Source of the DNA: Mycobacterium sp. 852013-50091_SCH5140682
GTDB lineage: Bacteria; Actinomycetota; Actinomycetes; Mycobacteriales; Mycobacteriaceae
Direction: 5' to 3'
Assembly: GCF_001665685.1 (NCBI RefSeq)
Contig: NZ_LZTB01000093.1
Location: 1 to 36,744 of the forward strand
DNA: 36,744 bases
In this document: in pieces, positions 13,265-21,392 of the stretch
How positions within the stretch are numbered: position 1 is the stretch's first letter
Layout: each line of letters begins with the position of its first letter
The notes under the pieces: model-generated
Databases searched by the model: none
What the model was told of the DNA's origin: nothing
What the model saw: only the letters and a program-made list of their open reading frames with translations
Translations under genes and position numbers: made by a program

Positions 13265-15199
13265 GTGGCCCACCCGACCTCAGTCACCGAGCACACGTCC
13301 TCCGGGATGCAGAAGGTCACCTTCGCGGTTGTGATCTCAGCTCTCGGTGTGGTCTTCGGCGACATCGGTACCAGCCCCATCTACACGCTGCAGACGCTGT
13401 TCAATCCGGAGGATCCGCACCCTGTTCCGCTCAACAACAACAATGTCTACGGCGTGGTGTCGCTGATCTTCTGGACCGTCATGACCATCGTCACCCTGAC
13501 CTACGTCACGCTCATCATGCGCGCCGACAACAACGGTGAAGGCGGCATCATGGCGCTGATCACCCTGCTGCAGCGGTGGGGCGGGTCGACGGGGCACCGC
13601 ACCGCGATGTTGCTGGCGGCGCTCGGAATCTTCGGTGCCGCACTGTTTTTCGGCGACAGTATGATCACCCCGGCCATCTCGGTGCTCTCGGCGGTCGAGG
13701 GCCTCAAGGTCGTCGAACCCGGGCTGGCGGAGTGGGTGGTGCCGATCACCGCGGTGATCATCGTGGCGCTGTTCGCGGTGCAGAGGCACGGCACGGCCGT
13801 CGTCGGCCGGTTCTTCGGACCCGTCATGGTCGTCTGGTTCGCCGCGATCGGGGCCTGTGGCGTCGGCGGCATCATCACTCACCCGCAGATCCTGTGGGCA
13901 CTGTCGCCCACCTACGCGCTGGGATTCGTCCTCGGCCATTTCCACATCGCGTTCTTCGCGCTTGCGGCCGTCGTGCTCGCGGTCACCGGTGCCGAGGCGC
14001 TGTACGCCGACATGGGCCACTTCGGCCGCAAAGCCATCACCCGGGGCTGGCTGGCGCTGGTGCTGCCGGCGTGCACGCTGAGTTATTTCGGGCAGGGCGC
14101 GCTGCTCATCGGTGACGAGAACACCGTCAGCGCACCGTTTTTCCTCCTCGCACCCGAGTGGGCCAGGCTGCCGATCGTCGTGCTGGCCGCCGCGGCGACA
14201 GTGATCGCGTCGCAGGCCGTCATCACAGGCGCCTACTCGGTGGCCTCACAGGCGGCACAACTCGGGTATCTGCCGCGGCTGCGCATCGCCCACACGTCGG
14301 CCTCCACCATCGGCCAGGTCTACGTGCCGTGGATCAATGGCGTGCTGTTCGTGGGTGTGCTGACGCTGGTGTTCGCGTTCCGCAGTTCCGCGGCGCTGGC
14401 TTATGCCTACGGTATGGCCGTCACTGCGACCATCACCATCACCACCACGTTGTTCCTCTATTACGCCCGCACCAGGTGGAACACGCCCATGTGGCTCGTG
14501 GTGTTCGTCGGTGGCGGTCTGCTCACGGCCGATCTGCTGCTGCTCGCAGCCAACCTGACGAAGATCGTGCACGGCGCCTGGTTGCCGTTGCTCATCGGCG
14601 TGGTCACCTTCGCGATCATGACCACCTGGCAGCGTGGCCGCCACATCGTCACCGCGGCCCGCGAGGAGGTCGAGGGGTCGCTCGACGAATTCGTCGACGA
14701 ACTGGCGCGGAGCCGGCCACCGTTGCCGCGGGTACCCGGCACTGCTGTATTCCTCAACCGCAGCGGCAACACTGCGCCGCTGGCCATGCGCTCCAACGTG
14801 GAACACAACCACGTGCTGCACCGGCATGTCATCATTCTCGCGCTGGACACCGAACCCATCCCGCGCGTGCCGGACAGCGAACGCATCTCGGTCAGCGGGC
14901 TGGGCCACAGCGACGACGGCATCGTGCACGTCACAGCGCGGTTCGGCTACATGGAACGGCCCAACGTGCCTGCAACGCTGCGCAAGCTCGACCCGTCGCT
15001 CACCGAGGGCCCCGTCGACATCGCCGATGCGTCGTATTTCCTGTCGAAGATCGATCTGGTGGCTGGAGACGCACCCACCATGGCGCAATGGCGTAAACGG
15101 CTCTTCATCGCGACGTCCTACATCACCGCTGATGCCGCGGCTTATTTCAAACTTCCGCTCGACCGCACGGTGATCATCGGCTCACGCATCGAGGTGTGA
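13265..15199 (+). CDS. kup: KUP-family potassium uptake transporter
   Basis: A 644-residue K+ (probably K+/H+ symport) transporter of the KUP/HAK/KT family. Family blocks are clear: VISALGVVFGDIGTSPIYTLQ at the start, NGEGGIMAL, FGDSMITPAISVLSAVEGL, GTEALYADMGHFG-like sequence (GAEALYADMGHFGRKAI), LSYFGQGAL and ASQAVITGAYS. About 12 membrane helices fill residues 15-455; the rest is a cytoplasmic tail. The start is GTG 13265 with GAGAGG upstream; an ATG at 13307 is also possible. It lies between a 43-residue membrane peptide and patA. The M. tuberculosis region has no kup here, so this is a lineage-specific insertion. Confidence 0.95.
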   Translation: MAHPTSVTEHTSSGMQKVTFAVVISALGVVFGDIGTSPIYTLQTLFNPEDPHPVPLNNNNVYGVVSLIFWTVMTIVTLTYVTLIMRADNNGEGGIMALITLLQRWGGSTGHRTAMLLAALGIFGAALFFGDSMITPAISVLSAVEGLKVVEPGLAEWVVPITAVIIVALFAVQRHGTAVVGRFFGPVMVVWFAAIGACGVGGIITHPQILWALSPTYALGFVLGHFHIAFFALAAVVLAVTGAEALYADMGHFGRKAITRGWLALVLPACTLSYFGQGALLIGDENTVSAPFFLLAPEWARLPIVVLAAAATVIASQAVITGAYSVASQAAQLGYLPRLRIAHTSASTIGQVYVPWINGVLFVGVLTLVFAFRSSAALAYAYGMAVTATITITTTLFLYYARTRWNTPMWLVVFVGGGLLTADLLLLAANLTKIVHGAWLPLLIGVVTFAIMTTWQRGRHIVTAAREEVEGSLDEFVDELARSRPPLPRVPGTAVFLNRSGNTAPLAMRSNVEHNHVLHRHVIILALDTEPIPRVPDSERISVSGLGHSDDGIVHVTARFGYMERPNVPATLRKLDPSLTEGPVDIADASYFLSKIDLVAGDAPTMAQWRKRLFIATSYITADAAAYFKLPLDRTVIIGSRIEV

Positions 15200-15280
15200 G
15201 TCTCGTCCGGTTTGGCCGCGTCCGGCCTCGGCGCGTGGGTATCCGTCGTAGCCTGGTGCCAAGCGAGGACCGGAGGGGAC

Positions 15281-16282
15281 GTGGACGAACTGACCGGAGT
15301 CCGCGCCGACGAGCTGGCTGCCCTGGAATTCTTCGCCGAGTGCCGACTGTCTGATCTGGCCCCGCTGGCCGCGCAGTTGCGACCGTTGACGGCGGCACCC
15401 GGCGAGGTGCTGATGCGGCAGGGTGAGCGCGCGGTGTCTTACCTGGCGATCCGCCGCGGCCGGGTGCAGGTCATTCATACCGGCGATGACGGGGTGACGA
15501 CGGAGGCCGAGATCGGTCCGGGACTCATCGTGGGCGAGATTGCCCTGCTGCGCGACGCGCCACGGTCGGCGACGGTGGTGGCCGTCGAGCCGTTGATCGG
15601 GTGGGTCGGTGATCGGGACGCCTTTGCCACGCTGCTCGAACTGCCCGGCATGCTCGACAAACTGCTGCGTATCGCGCGGCAGCGGCTGGCAGCGTTCATC
15701 ACGCCGATCCCGGTCCAAGTGCGCAGTGAGGACTGGTTTTACCTGCGTCCGGTACTGCCCGGTGATGTCGAACGCACACTGAACGGGCCCGTCGAGTTTT
15801 CCAGCGAAACCCTTTACCGGCGTTTTCAATCGGTGCGCAAGCCCACCAAAGCGTTGTTGGAATACCTGTTCGAGGTGGATTACGCCGAACACTTCGTGTG
15901 GGTGATGACCGAGGGTGCTCTTGGGCCTGTGGTCGCCGACGCCCGGTTCGTGCGCGACGAACCCGATTCGACGACAGCAGAGGTGGCGTTCACCGTCGGC
16001 GACGACTATCAAGGCCGTGGCATCGGTAGCTTTCTGATGGGCGCCCTGGTGGTCTCAGCGGGATACGTTGGTGTTCAACGCTTTACCGCCCGAGTGCTGA
16101 CCGATAACTACGCCATGCGGCACATCCTCGACCGGCTCGGGGCAGAGTGGCATCGTGATGACCTGGGTGTGGTGACCACGGAAGTGGCTGTGCCACCGGC
16201 TGATTCGGTACCATTCCCGGCTGAGCTCATCGAGAAGATCCGCGATGCCACCCGCCAGGTCATCCGGGCGGTGAGTCAATGA
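15281..16282 (+). CDS. patA: cAMP-dependent protein lysine acetyltransferase PatA
   Basis: This is the orthologue of M. smegmatis MSMEG_5458 and M. tuberculosis Rv0998. It is a cyclic-nucleotide-binding domain (residues about 10-135) fused to a GNAT domain (about 150-305), so cAMP turns on acetylation of lysines in targets such as universal stress protein and acetyl-CoA synthetase. The phosphate-binding cassette GEIALLRDAPRSA is at 85-97, with E86 and R95. The acetyl-CoA loop is VGDDYQGRGIGSFL. GTG 15281 follows GGAGGGG and gives 333 residues, the length of the M. smegmatis protein as I recall it; the frame is open farther upstream without support. Confidence 0.95.
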   Translation: MDELTGVRADELAALEFFAECRLSDLAPLAAQLRPLTAAPGEVLMRQGERAVSYLAIRRGRVQVIHTGDDGVTTEAEIGPGLIVGEIALLRDAPRSATVVAVEPLIGWVGDRDAFATLLELPGMLDKLLRIARQRLAAFITPIPVQVRSEDWFYLRPVLPGDVERTLNGPVEFSSETLYRRFQSVRKPTKALLEYLFEVDYAEHFVWVMTEGALGPVVADARFVRDEPDSTTAEVAFTVGDDYQGRGIGSFLMGALVVSAGYVGVQRFTARVLTDNYAMRHILDRLGAEWHRDDLGVVTTEVAVPPADSVPFPAELIEKIRDATRQVIRAVSQ

Positions 16283-16294
16283 GGGGTGCCCGGG

Positions 16295-17020
16295 TCAGGG
16301 TGTGATGGTGGTCTGCTCGTCGATCACGTTGGTGGCGTCGAGCAGCGCGCTCATCTGGTCCTCGAGGCCATCAGCGTTGAGCTGCAACACATACAGACCG
16401 TCCTGGCCGGGGATCACGACCGTCTTCTGGGCGATCACCCGCTTGGCGCCGTCACGCACGTAGCCGCCACCGAATTGGAACGCCTGGAATCCACCGAGGG
16501 TGCTGCTGGAGCCGTCGCCCATCGCTTCGTAGCCGGGCAGGTTCTTGATCTCGTTGGGGGCGTACTCGAGTATCTTCGCCGGGTCGACGTTGCCGGTCAG
16601 CTTGGACATCAGTGCGATGACTGACGGCGGATCTGCCGCGTACTCGGGGTCGTCGGAGACGATGGCGCCCCAGGCCCAGTCCGGTGTCTTGTCGCCGGCC
16701 AGTGACCAGCCGGGGGGAACCGGCAGATTGAGTGCCGGGGTGCCCGGATCTCCTTGGTGCACTGCGGTTTCGACGAGATTGTTGTCCCGGATGTAGTCGA
16801 CGATCGTGTAGTTCGGGCCCGCGGTGGCCGTCGGCGAAGTCGCGTCGTGCATGCCCTTCTTCGCGGCCGCTGTCGTCGTCGTGGTGCTGCTCTCCGCCGA
16901 CTTCGACGTACTGGTGTCCTGTGGCTTGCTGTCGGAGCGGCAGCCGGCCAACGAGATGGCGAGCGCCACGGCAGCGACGACGATGCCGCCGGCCCGGAGG
17001 GACTGGGAAATCGACGTCAT
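16295..17020 (-). CDS. LpqN/LpqT-type lipoprotein
   Basis: A 241-residue secreted lipoprotein. The signal is GGIVVAAVALAISLAGC with lipobox LAGC and the lipidated Cys at residue 27. A Ser/Thr-rich linker (about 30-60) precedes the LpqN/LpqT domain, recognisable from YTIVDYIRDNNLVET, LPVPPGWSLAG, and the region around DPAKILEYAPNEIKNLPGYE. The domain's role is not established; M. tuberculosis has several paralogues. It is convergent with patA, 12 nt apart, with no clear terminator between them. Confidence 0.87.
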   Translation of the reverse strand: MTSISQSLRAGGIVVAAVALAISLAGCRSDSKPQDTSTSKSAESSTTTTTAAAKKGMHDATSPTATAGPNYTIVDYIRDNNLVETAVHQGDPGTPALNLPVPPGWSLAGDKTPDWAWGAIVSDDPEYAADPPSVIALMSKLTGNVDPAKILEYAPNEIKNLPGYEAMGDGSSSTLGGFQAFQFGGGYVRDGAKRVIAQKTVVIPGQDGLYVLQLNADGLEDQMSALLDATNVIDEQTTITP

Positions 17021-17199
17021 CAGTTATCCCATCGGTTGGTCGGCATCCTGCTGCCGGGCAACGGTGCCCTTTGGACACGGATTGCACCACAGAACGGGTG
17101 GCCTTGCGGCGGCATTCGGCATTTGCCGTGCAGCGACCTCACAGCCTACGTTGCGTTGGCAAGAACATTTCCTTGCGTCGGCTCAGTTCCGTACCGCCA

Positions 17200-17451
17200 T
17201 CAGCACCTCGCCGTGAGCAGCACCGTCTGCCTCACCACTGGTAGTGGTTTCACCGAATTCACCGTGCACCGCTCCAGCGGGCCGAGACCCTGCCGGGTCA
17301 GCACTACCTGGTATCCGTCCTGTTCCAACTGGGTCATGGTGTCCTGCGCTGACCCGACACCCGATGGTGAAGCCACTGCCGGCGCTGCGAGACCGAGCGT
17401 GAACGCGGACAGCGCGCCATCGGTGATCGTCGCATATGCCAACCCATACAC
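17200..17451 (-). CDS. Small secreted protein of mycobacterial PSGVGSAQDT type
   Basis: From GTG 17451 it codes 83 residues: a hydrophobic signal segment (ITDGALSAFTLGLAAPAVA), cleavage after AVA, and a mature part of about 56 residues starting SPSGVGSAQDTMTQLEQDGYQVVL, with two cysteines in the mature chain. This is a common small secreted family in mycobacteria with no known function. GGGGAAGG lies 7 nt before GTG 17451, which supports that start. The resulting signal has no Lys/Arg; a GTG at 17493 would add two Lys (VSAHSTTKFGEGK) and is the alternative. Confidence 0.75.
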   Translation of the reverse strand: MYGLAYATITDGALSAFTLGLAAPAVASPSGVGSAQDTMTQLEQDGYQVVLTRQGLGPLERCTVNSVKPLPVVRQTVLLTARC

Positions 17452-17592
17452 TGTCTTGCCTTCCCCGAATTTTGTCGTCGAATGAGCGCTCACTATGTCC
17501 AAACCGCCCGCGGTGGAGTTAAATTCCACTGAATCCCAACAGTTGTCGGTGATTTACGACCCAAAAATGAGTTGACAACCGTGCTAGACAGG

Positions 17593-18255
17593 ATGCCCGT
17601 GCGCACCGTAGCGGCCGCAGCGGCGGTGGCGTGGTGCGCGGCGGCATGCGCAGGGTCGCCGGAGTCGAGCTCACCCACTTCATCGACGAGCGTGGCCGCG
17701 GTCACAGTGAATCCGGTGCGGATCGACCGCGTGCGCCAGGCACTCCCGCCGGGCTACGACGTCGCCCCAATTGACAAGCGCATCACACCGATTGCCCTGT
17801 GGGGGTTCGGGTCACAGTGGACCGCCGACCCGCCGCAGTGCTCGGCGTGGGCCGCCCCGGCCGTGGATCCGGCCACCGCGCGCGGTTGGTCGGGTTCGGG
17901 TCCGGGCGGAATCGTCTACGCCGTCGTCGCCCGGACAACGGCGCCACCTGATCTGACGCTCGGCGAGCAGTGCGGGGAATGGGGTCTGCGCGGCGGGCAC
18001 AGCACGGGCACGGTCATGACCGTGGCCGCGCCTGCCATCCCCGACGCCGTCACCACCGGCATGACGACCGTGATTTCGACCGTCGTCGAAGGCGGCAACG
18101 AAACCCGGTTGCACGCCGACACGTTTACCGCTGATTTGGGTGAGTTTCACTGCTTCGTCACGATCGTCACCGACCCGGGCTCTCCGGTCCCGCCGCTCGG
18201 CCCCGAGTACGCCGCGGATCTGTTGGTGAAAACGGTGTCGGCGATACGCGGCTGA
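17593..18255 (+). CDS. Putative lipoprotein, DUF5642-like
   Basis: A 220-residue exported protein. The N-terminus MPVRTVAAAAAVAWCAAAC looks like a signal with an AAAC lipobox, followed by a Ser/Thr-rich linker and a domain containing RVRQALPPGYDVAPI, CSAWAAP and GEQCGEWGLRGG. It resembles the next gene in layout (linker, four scattered Cys, a final strand ending VKTVSAIRG versus LLTAAVTAVRG), so the two may be an old tandem duplication. The TTG at 17572 and GTG at 17581 are alternative starts. No ribosome-binding site decides. Confidence 0.72.
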   Translation: MPVRTVAAAAAVAWCAAACAGSPESSSPTSSTSVAAVTVNPVRIDRVRQALPPGYDVAPIDKRITPIALWGFGSQWTADPPQCSAWAAPAVDPATARGWSGSGPGGIVYAVVARTTAPPDLTLGEQCGEWGLRGGHSTGTVMTVAAPAIPDAVTTGMTTVISTVVEGGNETRLHADTFTADLGEFHCFVTIVTDPGSPVPPLGPEYAADLLVKTVSAIRG

Positions 18256-18283
18256 ACCGGCCGCGCCCGGTAAGTTGGCAGCG

Positions 18284-18958
18284 ATGCCGAACCGGAACGT
18301 GATACCTGTCATCGTGGGCGTGGGAGTCAGTGCCTGCTCTTTGGCGGCCTGCAGTCACTCGGACAAGCCGGCGTACCCCAACGCCAACATCGCCAACGTG
18401 ACCCAGGTGAAGACCGACTTCGGCCCCGACTTCAAGGTCAAGGATGTCGCGCCGACGGGGATCGATCCGAAACTGCTGGCGCCGCAGAAGATACCGCCGG
18501 GGATGACGTTCGAGCCCGCCGAATGCTCGAAATTCGCCGAAGGTCAGACGTTCCCTCCGGGCTTGAAGGGCAACATGGCCGCCTCGGTGGCCGAGGGTGC
18601 GGGCCAGCGATTCATCGTGCTGGCCGTGGAAACCTCCCAGCCGATCCCGGTGAACGATCCCGGTGACTCGTGCAAGCAGGTGAAGTTCGCCGGACCGGGC
18701 TCGAGAGGCCAGGTCGACGTTATCGAGGCACCCAAGATCGACGGCATTCCGACCCTCGGCACGCACCGCGTCGTGCAGACCACGGTGCAGGGGCACCCCC
18801 GCACCGGGGAGCTGTACAACTACGTGGCGAGCTTCGGGTCCTACCTGGTGATCGTCACGGCGAACCCGCTGGTCCTCCCCGACAAACCGATCACGCCCGT
18901 CGACACCGGGAAAGCGCGCGACCTGCTGACGGCCGCGGTCACCGCCGTCCGAGGTTGA
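18284..18958 (+). CDS. Putative lipoprotein, Rv0999-like (DUF5642)
   Basis: A 224-residue exported protein at the place of Rv0999. The signal VIPVIVGVGVSACSLAAC ends in the lipobox LAAC. The mature part carries VTQVKTDFGPDFKVKDV, FEPAECSKFAEGQ and a C-terminal LYNYVASFGSYLVIVTANPL strand pair. TAAGTT at 18271-18276 ends 7 nt before ATG 18284 with no Shine-Dalgarno, which fits a leaderless transcript and decides for this start over a TTG at 18275. Function is unknown. Confidence 0.78.
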   Translation: MPNRNVIPVIVGVGVSACSLAACSHSDKPAYPNANIANVTQVKTDFGPDFKVKDVAPTGIDPKLLAPQKIPPGMTFEPAECSKFAEGQTFPPGLKGNMAASVAEGAGQRFIVLAVETSQPIPVNDPGDSCKQVKFAGPGSRGQVDVIEAPKIDGIPTLGTHRVVQTTVQGHPRTGELYNYVASFGSYLVIVTANPLVLPDKPITPVDTGKARDLLTAAVTAVRG

Positions 18959-18992
18959 ATTGCTCCTCACGTGCGCGCGGCTGATTTGCGTG

Positions 18993-19589
18993 TCAGTGCA
19001 CGCCATGCGGCCGGAACTGGATGCTGATCCGCGGACCGACCAACCTGCTGGTCTTCGGTATCGAGTGCTCCCAGGTGCGCTGGCACGAGCCGCCCATCAC
19101 CAACAGATCGCCGTGCCGGTGCTGTAACCGCAGCGCGTGCCCGCCGCCGCGCGGCCGCAACGCGAAAACCCTTGTCGCACCGAGACCTACGATGGCCACC
19201 ATGGTGTCCTCGGTACGGCCGCGGCCGATGGTGTCCCCGTGCCACGCCACGCTGTCGTTGCCGTCGCGGTACATGCACAGCCCGGCGGTCGTGAACGGCT
19301 CGCCGAGCTCGCCGGCGTAGGTGTCATTGAGCCGGCGCCGGATCTGCTTGAGCCGGGGATGCGGCACGGGTTCGTTGACCAGATGGTGAAAGCTGACCAG
19401 CCGAGGGACGTCGACCACCCGGTCGTACATCTCGCGCTGCTCGGCGCGCCACGGGATGGTGTCCATCAATTCCTCGAACAGCGAATCGGCGTCGGGCAGC
19501 CAACCGGAACGCAGCTCCACCCAGGCCCCGTTGCCGAGTCTGCGACGTTCCGCGTGCTCGAACAGCGAGCCTTGCAGCGCCAGCTCCAT
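18993..19589 (-). CDS. AlkB-like 2-oxoglutarate/Fe(II) dioxygenase
   Basis: The 198-residue Rv1000c orthologue. AlkB-family enzymes remove methyl groups from nucleic acid bases by oxidation. The iron ligands are H117-x-D119 (AWHGD) and H175 (WEHSIPK); the 2-oxoglutarate arginines are R187 and R193 in GPRISIQFR. The N-terminal PWRAEQREMYDRVVDVPRLV resembles the nucleotide-recognition lid of ALKBH2/3-type proteins. TACACT (19597-19602) ends 7 nt before ATG 19589, so the mRNA is probably leaderless. Whether the substrate is DNA, RNA or another target cannot be told from sequence. Confidence 0.9.
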   Translation of the reverse strand: MELALQGSLFEHAERRRLGNGAWVELRSGWLPDADSLFEELMDTIPWRAEQREMYDRVVDVPRLVSFHHLVNEPVPHPRLKQIRRRLNDTYAGELGEPFTTAGLCMYRDGNDSVAWHGDTIGRGRTEDTMVAIVGLGATRVFALRPRGGGHALRLQHRHGDLLVMGGSCQRTWEHSIPKTSRLVGPRISIQFRPHGVH

Positions 19590-19622
19590 GGCCGCGAGTG
19601 TATCGCACAGACGTTCGATGCG

Positions 19623-20054
19623 TCAGAGGCGCGAGGCTCCCGGGCCCTGCTCGGCCAACACGTCTCCGGGGTTGGTCAGCAGGCAGGTTTTCAGGCTCAG
19701 GCAGCCGCAGCCGATGCAGCCCGTCAGATTGTCCCGCAACCGTTGTAGGTGCAGGATGCGGTCGTCGAGATCCTGGCGCCAGCCCGCCGAGAGCTTGGCC
19801 CAGTCCTTGCTGGTGGGAACCCGGTCCGTGGGCAGCGTGGCGAGCGCCTCGCGGATCCGGGCCAACGGAATGCCGAGGCGCTGCGACATCCTGATGAAGG
19901 CCACCCGCCGCAGCGTCTCGCGCGCATAGCGGCGCTGGTTGCCCGACGTGCGGCGGCTGTGGATGAGCCCTTCGCGCTCGTAGAAGTGCAGGGCCGATAC
20001 GGCCACGCCGCTACGGTGGGCCATCTCGCCGGGAGTCAGCTCGTGCGTGTCCAT
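19623..20054 (-). CDS. soxR: SoxR-type redox-sensing MerR regulator
   Basis: A 143-residue MerR-family dimer with the helix-turn-helix TPGEMAHRSGVAVSALHFYE (residues 7-26), a coiled-coil, and the [2Fe-2S] cluster motif C113-x2-C116-x-C118-x5-C124, all present. Oxidation of the cluster by redox-active compounds switches the target promoter on. The TAGGGT hexamer 9 nt upstream of ATG 20054 lies inside a SoxR-box-like sequence, so autoregulation is likely. It is divergent from arcA. No soxS gene is present, as usual outside enterics, where SoxR controls its targets directly. Confidence 0.93.
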   Translation of the reverse strand: MDTHELTPGEMAHRSGVAVSALHFYEREGLIHSRRTSGNQRRYARETLRRVAFIRMSQRLGIPLARIREALATLPTDRVPTSKDWAKLSAGWRQDLDDRILHLQRLRDNLTGCIGCGCLSLKTCLLTNPGDVLAEQGPGASRL

Positions 20055-20057
20055 GAC

Positions 20058-20077
20058 ACCTAAACCCTACTTGAGGT
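20058..20077. promoter_or_regulatory. SoxR-box-like operator in the soxR/arcA gap
   Basis: CCTAAAC-CCTA-CTTGAGG (20059-20076) matches the SoxR box CCTCAAG-N4-CTTGAGG: the right half is perfect, the left half is 5 of 7, and the spacing is exact. It overlaps the soxR -10 candidate (20064-20069) and lies 14-33 nt upstream of the arcA -10. Confidence 0.7.
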
Positions 20078-20089
20078 GGCCGTGGGGTT

Positions 20090-20095
20090 TAACGT
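20090..20095 (+). promoter_or_regulatory. arcA -10 element
   Basis: TAACGT fits TANNNT and ends exactly 7 nt before GTG 20103; no Shine-Dalgarno is present, so a leaderless arcA mRNA is expected. Confidence 0.55.
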
Positions 20096-20102
20096 TCTCG
20101 TT

Positions 20103-21308
20103 GTGGCTGATGTGGCGCTGGGCTCCAACTCCGAAGTCGGCACGCTGCGGGTCGCGATCCTGCACCGGCCGGGTCCCGAACTGCAGCGGTTGACCCCGCG
20201 CAACAACGACGCCTTGCTGTTCGACGGCGTGCCGTGGGTGCCCAGGGCGCAGCAGGAACACGATGCGTTCGCCGATCTGCTGCGCTCCCGCGGTGTCGAG
20301 GTGCTGCTGCTGGCCGACCTGCTCACCGAGGCGCTCGCCAGCGGCGCGGCCCGGATGCACGGCATATCGGCCGCGGTAGACGGTCGCCGGCTGGGTTTGC
20401 CACTGGCACACGAGCTTTCGGCCTATCTGCGGACCTTGGAGCCCGCGGCCCTGGCGCACGTGCTGATGGCGGGGATGACGTTCAACGAATTGCCCTTCAG
20501 TGAAGCCGAGATCTCCCTGGTGCGTCGGATGCACCACGGCGGAGACTTCGTCATCGACCCGCTGCCCAATCTGCTGTTCACCCGGGACTCGTCGTTCTGG
20601 ATCGGGCCGCGGGTGGCCATCACCTCGCTGGCCTTGCCTGCGCGGGCCCGCGAGACCTCGCTGACCGACGTCATCTACGCCCACCATCCGCGGTTCCTCG
20701 GGGTGCGGCGGGCCTACGAATCCCGCTCGGCCCCCGTCGAAGGCGGCGACGTGCTGCTGCTCGCGCCCGGTGTCGTCGCGGTGGGAGTGGGGGAGCGCAC
20801 GACGCCTGCCGGCGCGGAAGCATTGGCGCGCAGTCTTTTCGACGATGACCTCGCCCACACGGTCCTTGCGGTGCCGATCGCGCAGGAGCGGGCTCAGATG
20901 CATCTCGACACCGTGTGCACCATGGTCGACGTCGACGCGGTGGTGATGTACCCGAACATCGTAGATTCGTTGTCCGCGTTCACCATTCACCGCGAGGACC
21001 GGGGCGTGCGCATCGACGACGCGTTGCCGTTCGTGCAGGCTGCCGCCGAGGCGATGGGCATCGACAAGCTGCGGGTCATCGACACCGGGCTGGACCCCGT
21101 CACCGCCGAACGCGAGCAATGGGACGACGGCAACAACACCCTGGCCGTCGCGCCGGGCGTGGTGGTGGCCTATGAGCGCAATGTCGAAACCAATGCACGA
21201 CTTGCCGATTCCGGTATCGAGGTGCTGCCCATCGCGGCCTCGGAGTTGGGCACCGGCCGCGGCGGCCCACGCTGTATGTCGTGTCCGGCTGCCCGGGACC
21301 CGCTCTAG
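20103..21308 (+). CDS. arcA: Arginine deiminase
   Basis: Hydrolyses arginine to citrulline and ammonia. The 401 residues match M. tuberculosis Rv1001 (402) almost from end to end. Visible active-site parts are FTRDSSFWIGPR, EGGDVLLL, MHLDTVCTMVD (His and Asp) and the catalytic Cys C391 in GRGGPRCMSCP. GTG 20103 gives the same N-terminus as Rv1001 (…ALGSNSEVGTLRVAILHRPG); a GTG nine bases later is also possible. No arcB, arcC or arcD is nearby, so it is not part of an ATP-yielding ADI operon. The divergent soxR and its box suggest redox-linked control. Confidence 0.94.
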   Translation: MADVALGSNSEVGTLRVAILHRPGPELQRLTPRNNDALLFDGVPWVPRAQQEHDAFADLLRSRGVEVLLLADLLTEALASGAARMHGISAAVDGRRLGLPLAHELSAYLRTLEPAALAHVLMAGMTFNELPFSEAEISLVRRMHHGGDFVIDPLPNLLFTRDSSFWIGPRVAITSLALPARARETSLTDVIYAHHPRFLGVRRAYESRSAPVEGGDVLLLAPGVVAVGVGERTTPAGAEALARSLFDDDLAHTVLAVPIAQERAQMHLDTVCTMVDVDAVVMYPNIVDSLSAFTIHREDRGVRIDDALPFVQAAAEAMGIDKLRVIDTGLDPVTAEREQWDDGNNTLAVAPGVVVAYERNVETNARLADSGIEVLPIAASELGTGRGGPRCMSCPAARDPL

Positions 21309-21329
21309 CCGTTGCCGCCGACATGACGT

Positions 21330-21392
21330 CGCCGATTTCGACACCAGGGTCGCGGCACCCGGCCCGCAGCGACCTTCACGTCGAAATCGGCG
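21330..21392. repeat. REP-like hairpin, left side of the DUF559 gene
   Basis: Arms 21330-21353 and 21369-21392 (24 nt each, 20 matches) begin with a perfect 13-bp stem CGCCGATTTCGAC and end with GTCGC/GCGAC; the loop is 15 nt. The right arm contains the stop codon of the DUF559 gene. It also separates arcA from that convergent gene and may act as a terminator. The core recurs at 22322-22390. Confidence 0.8.
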
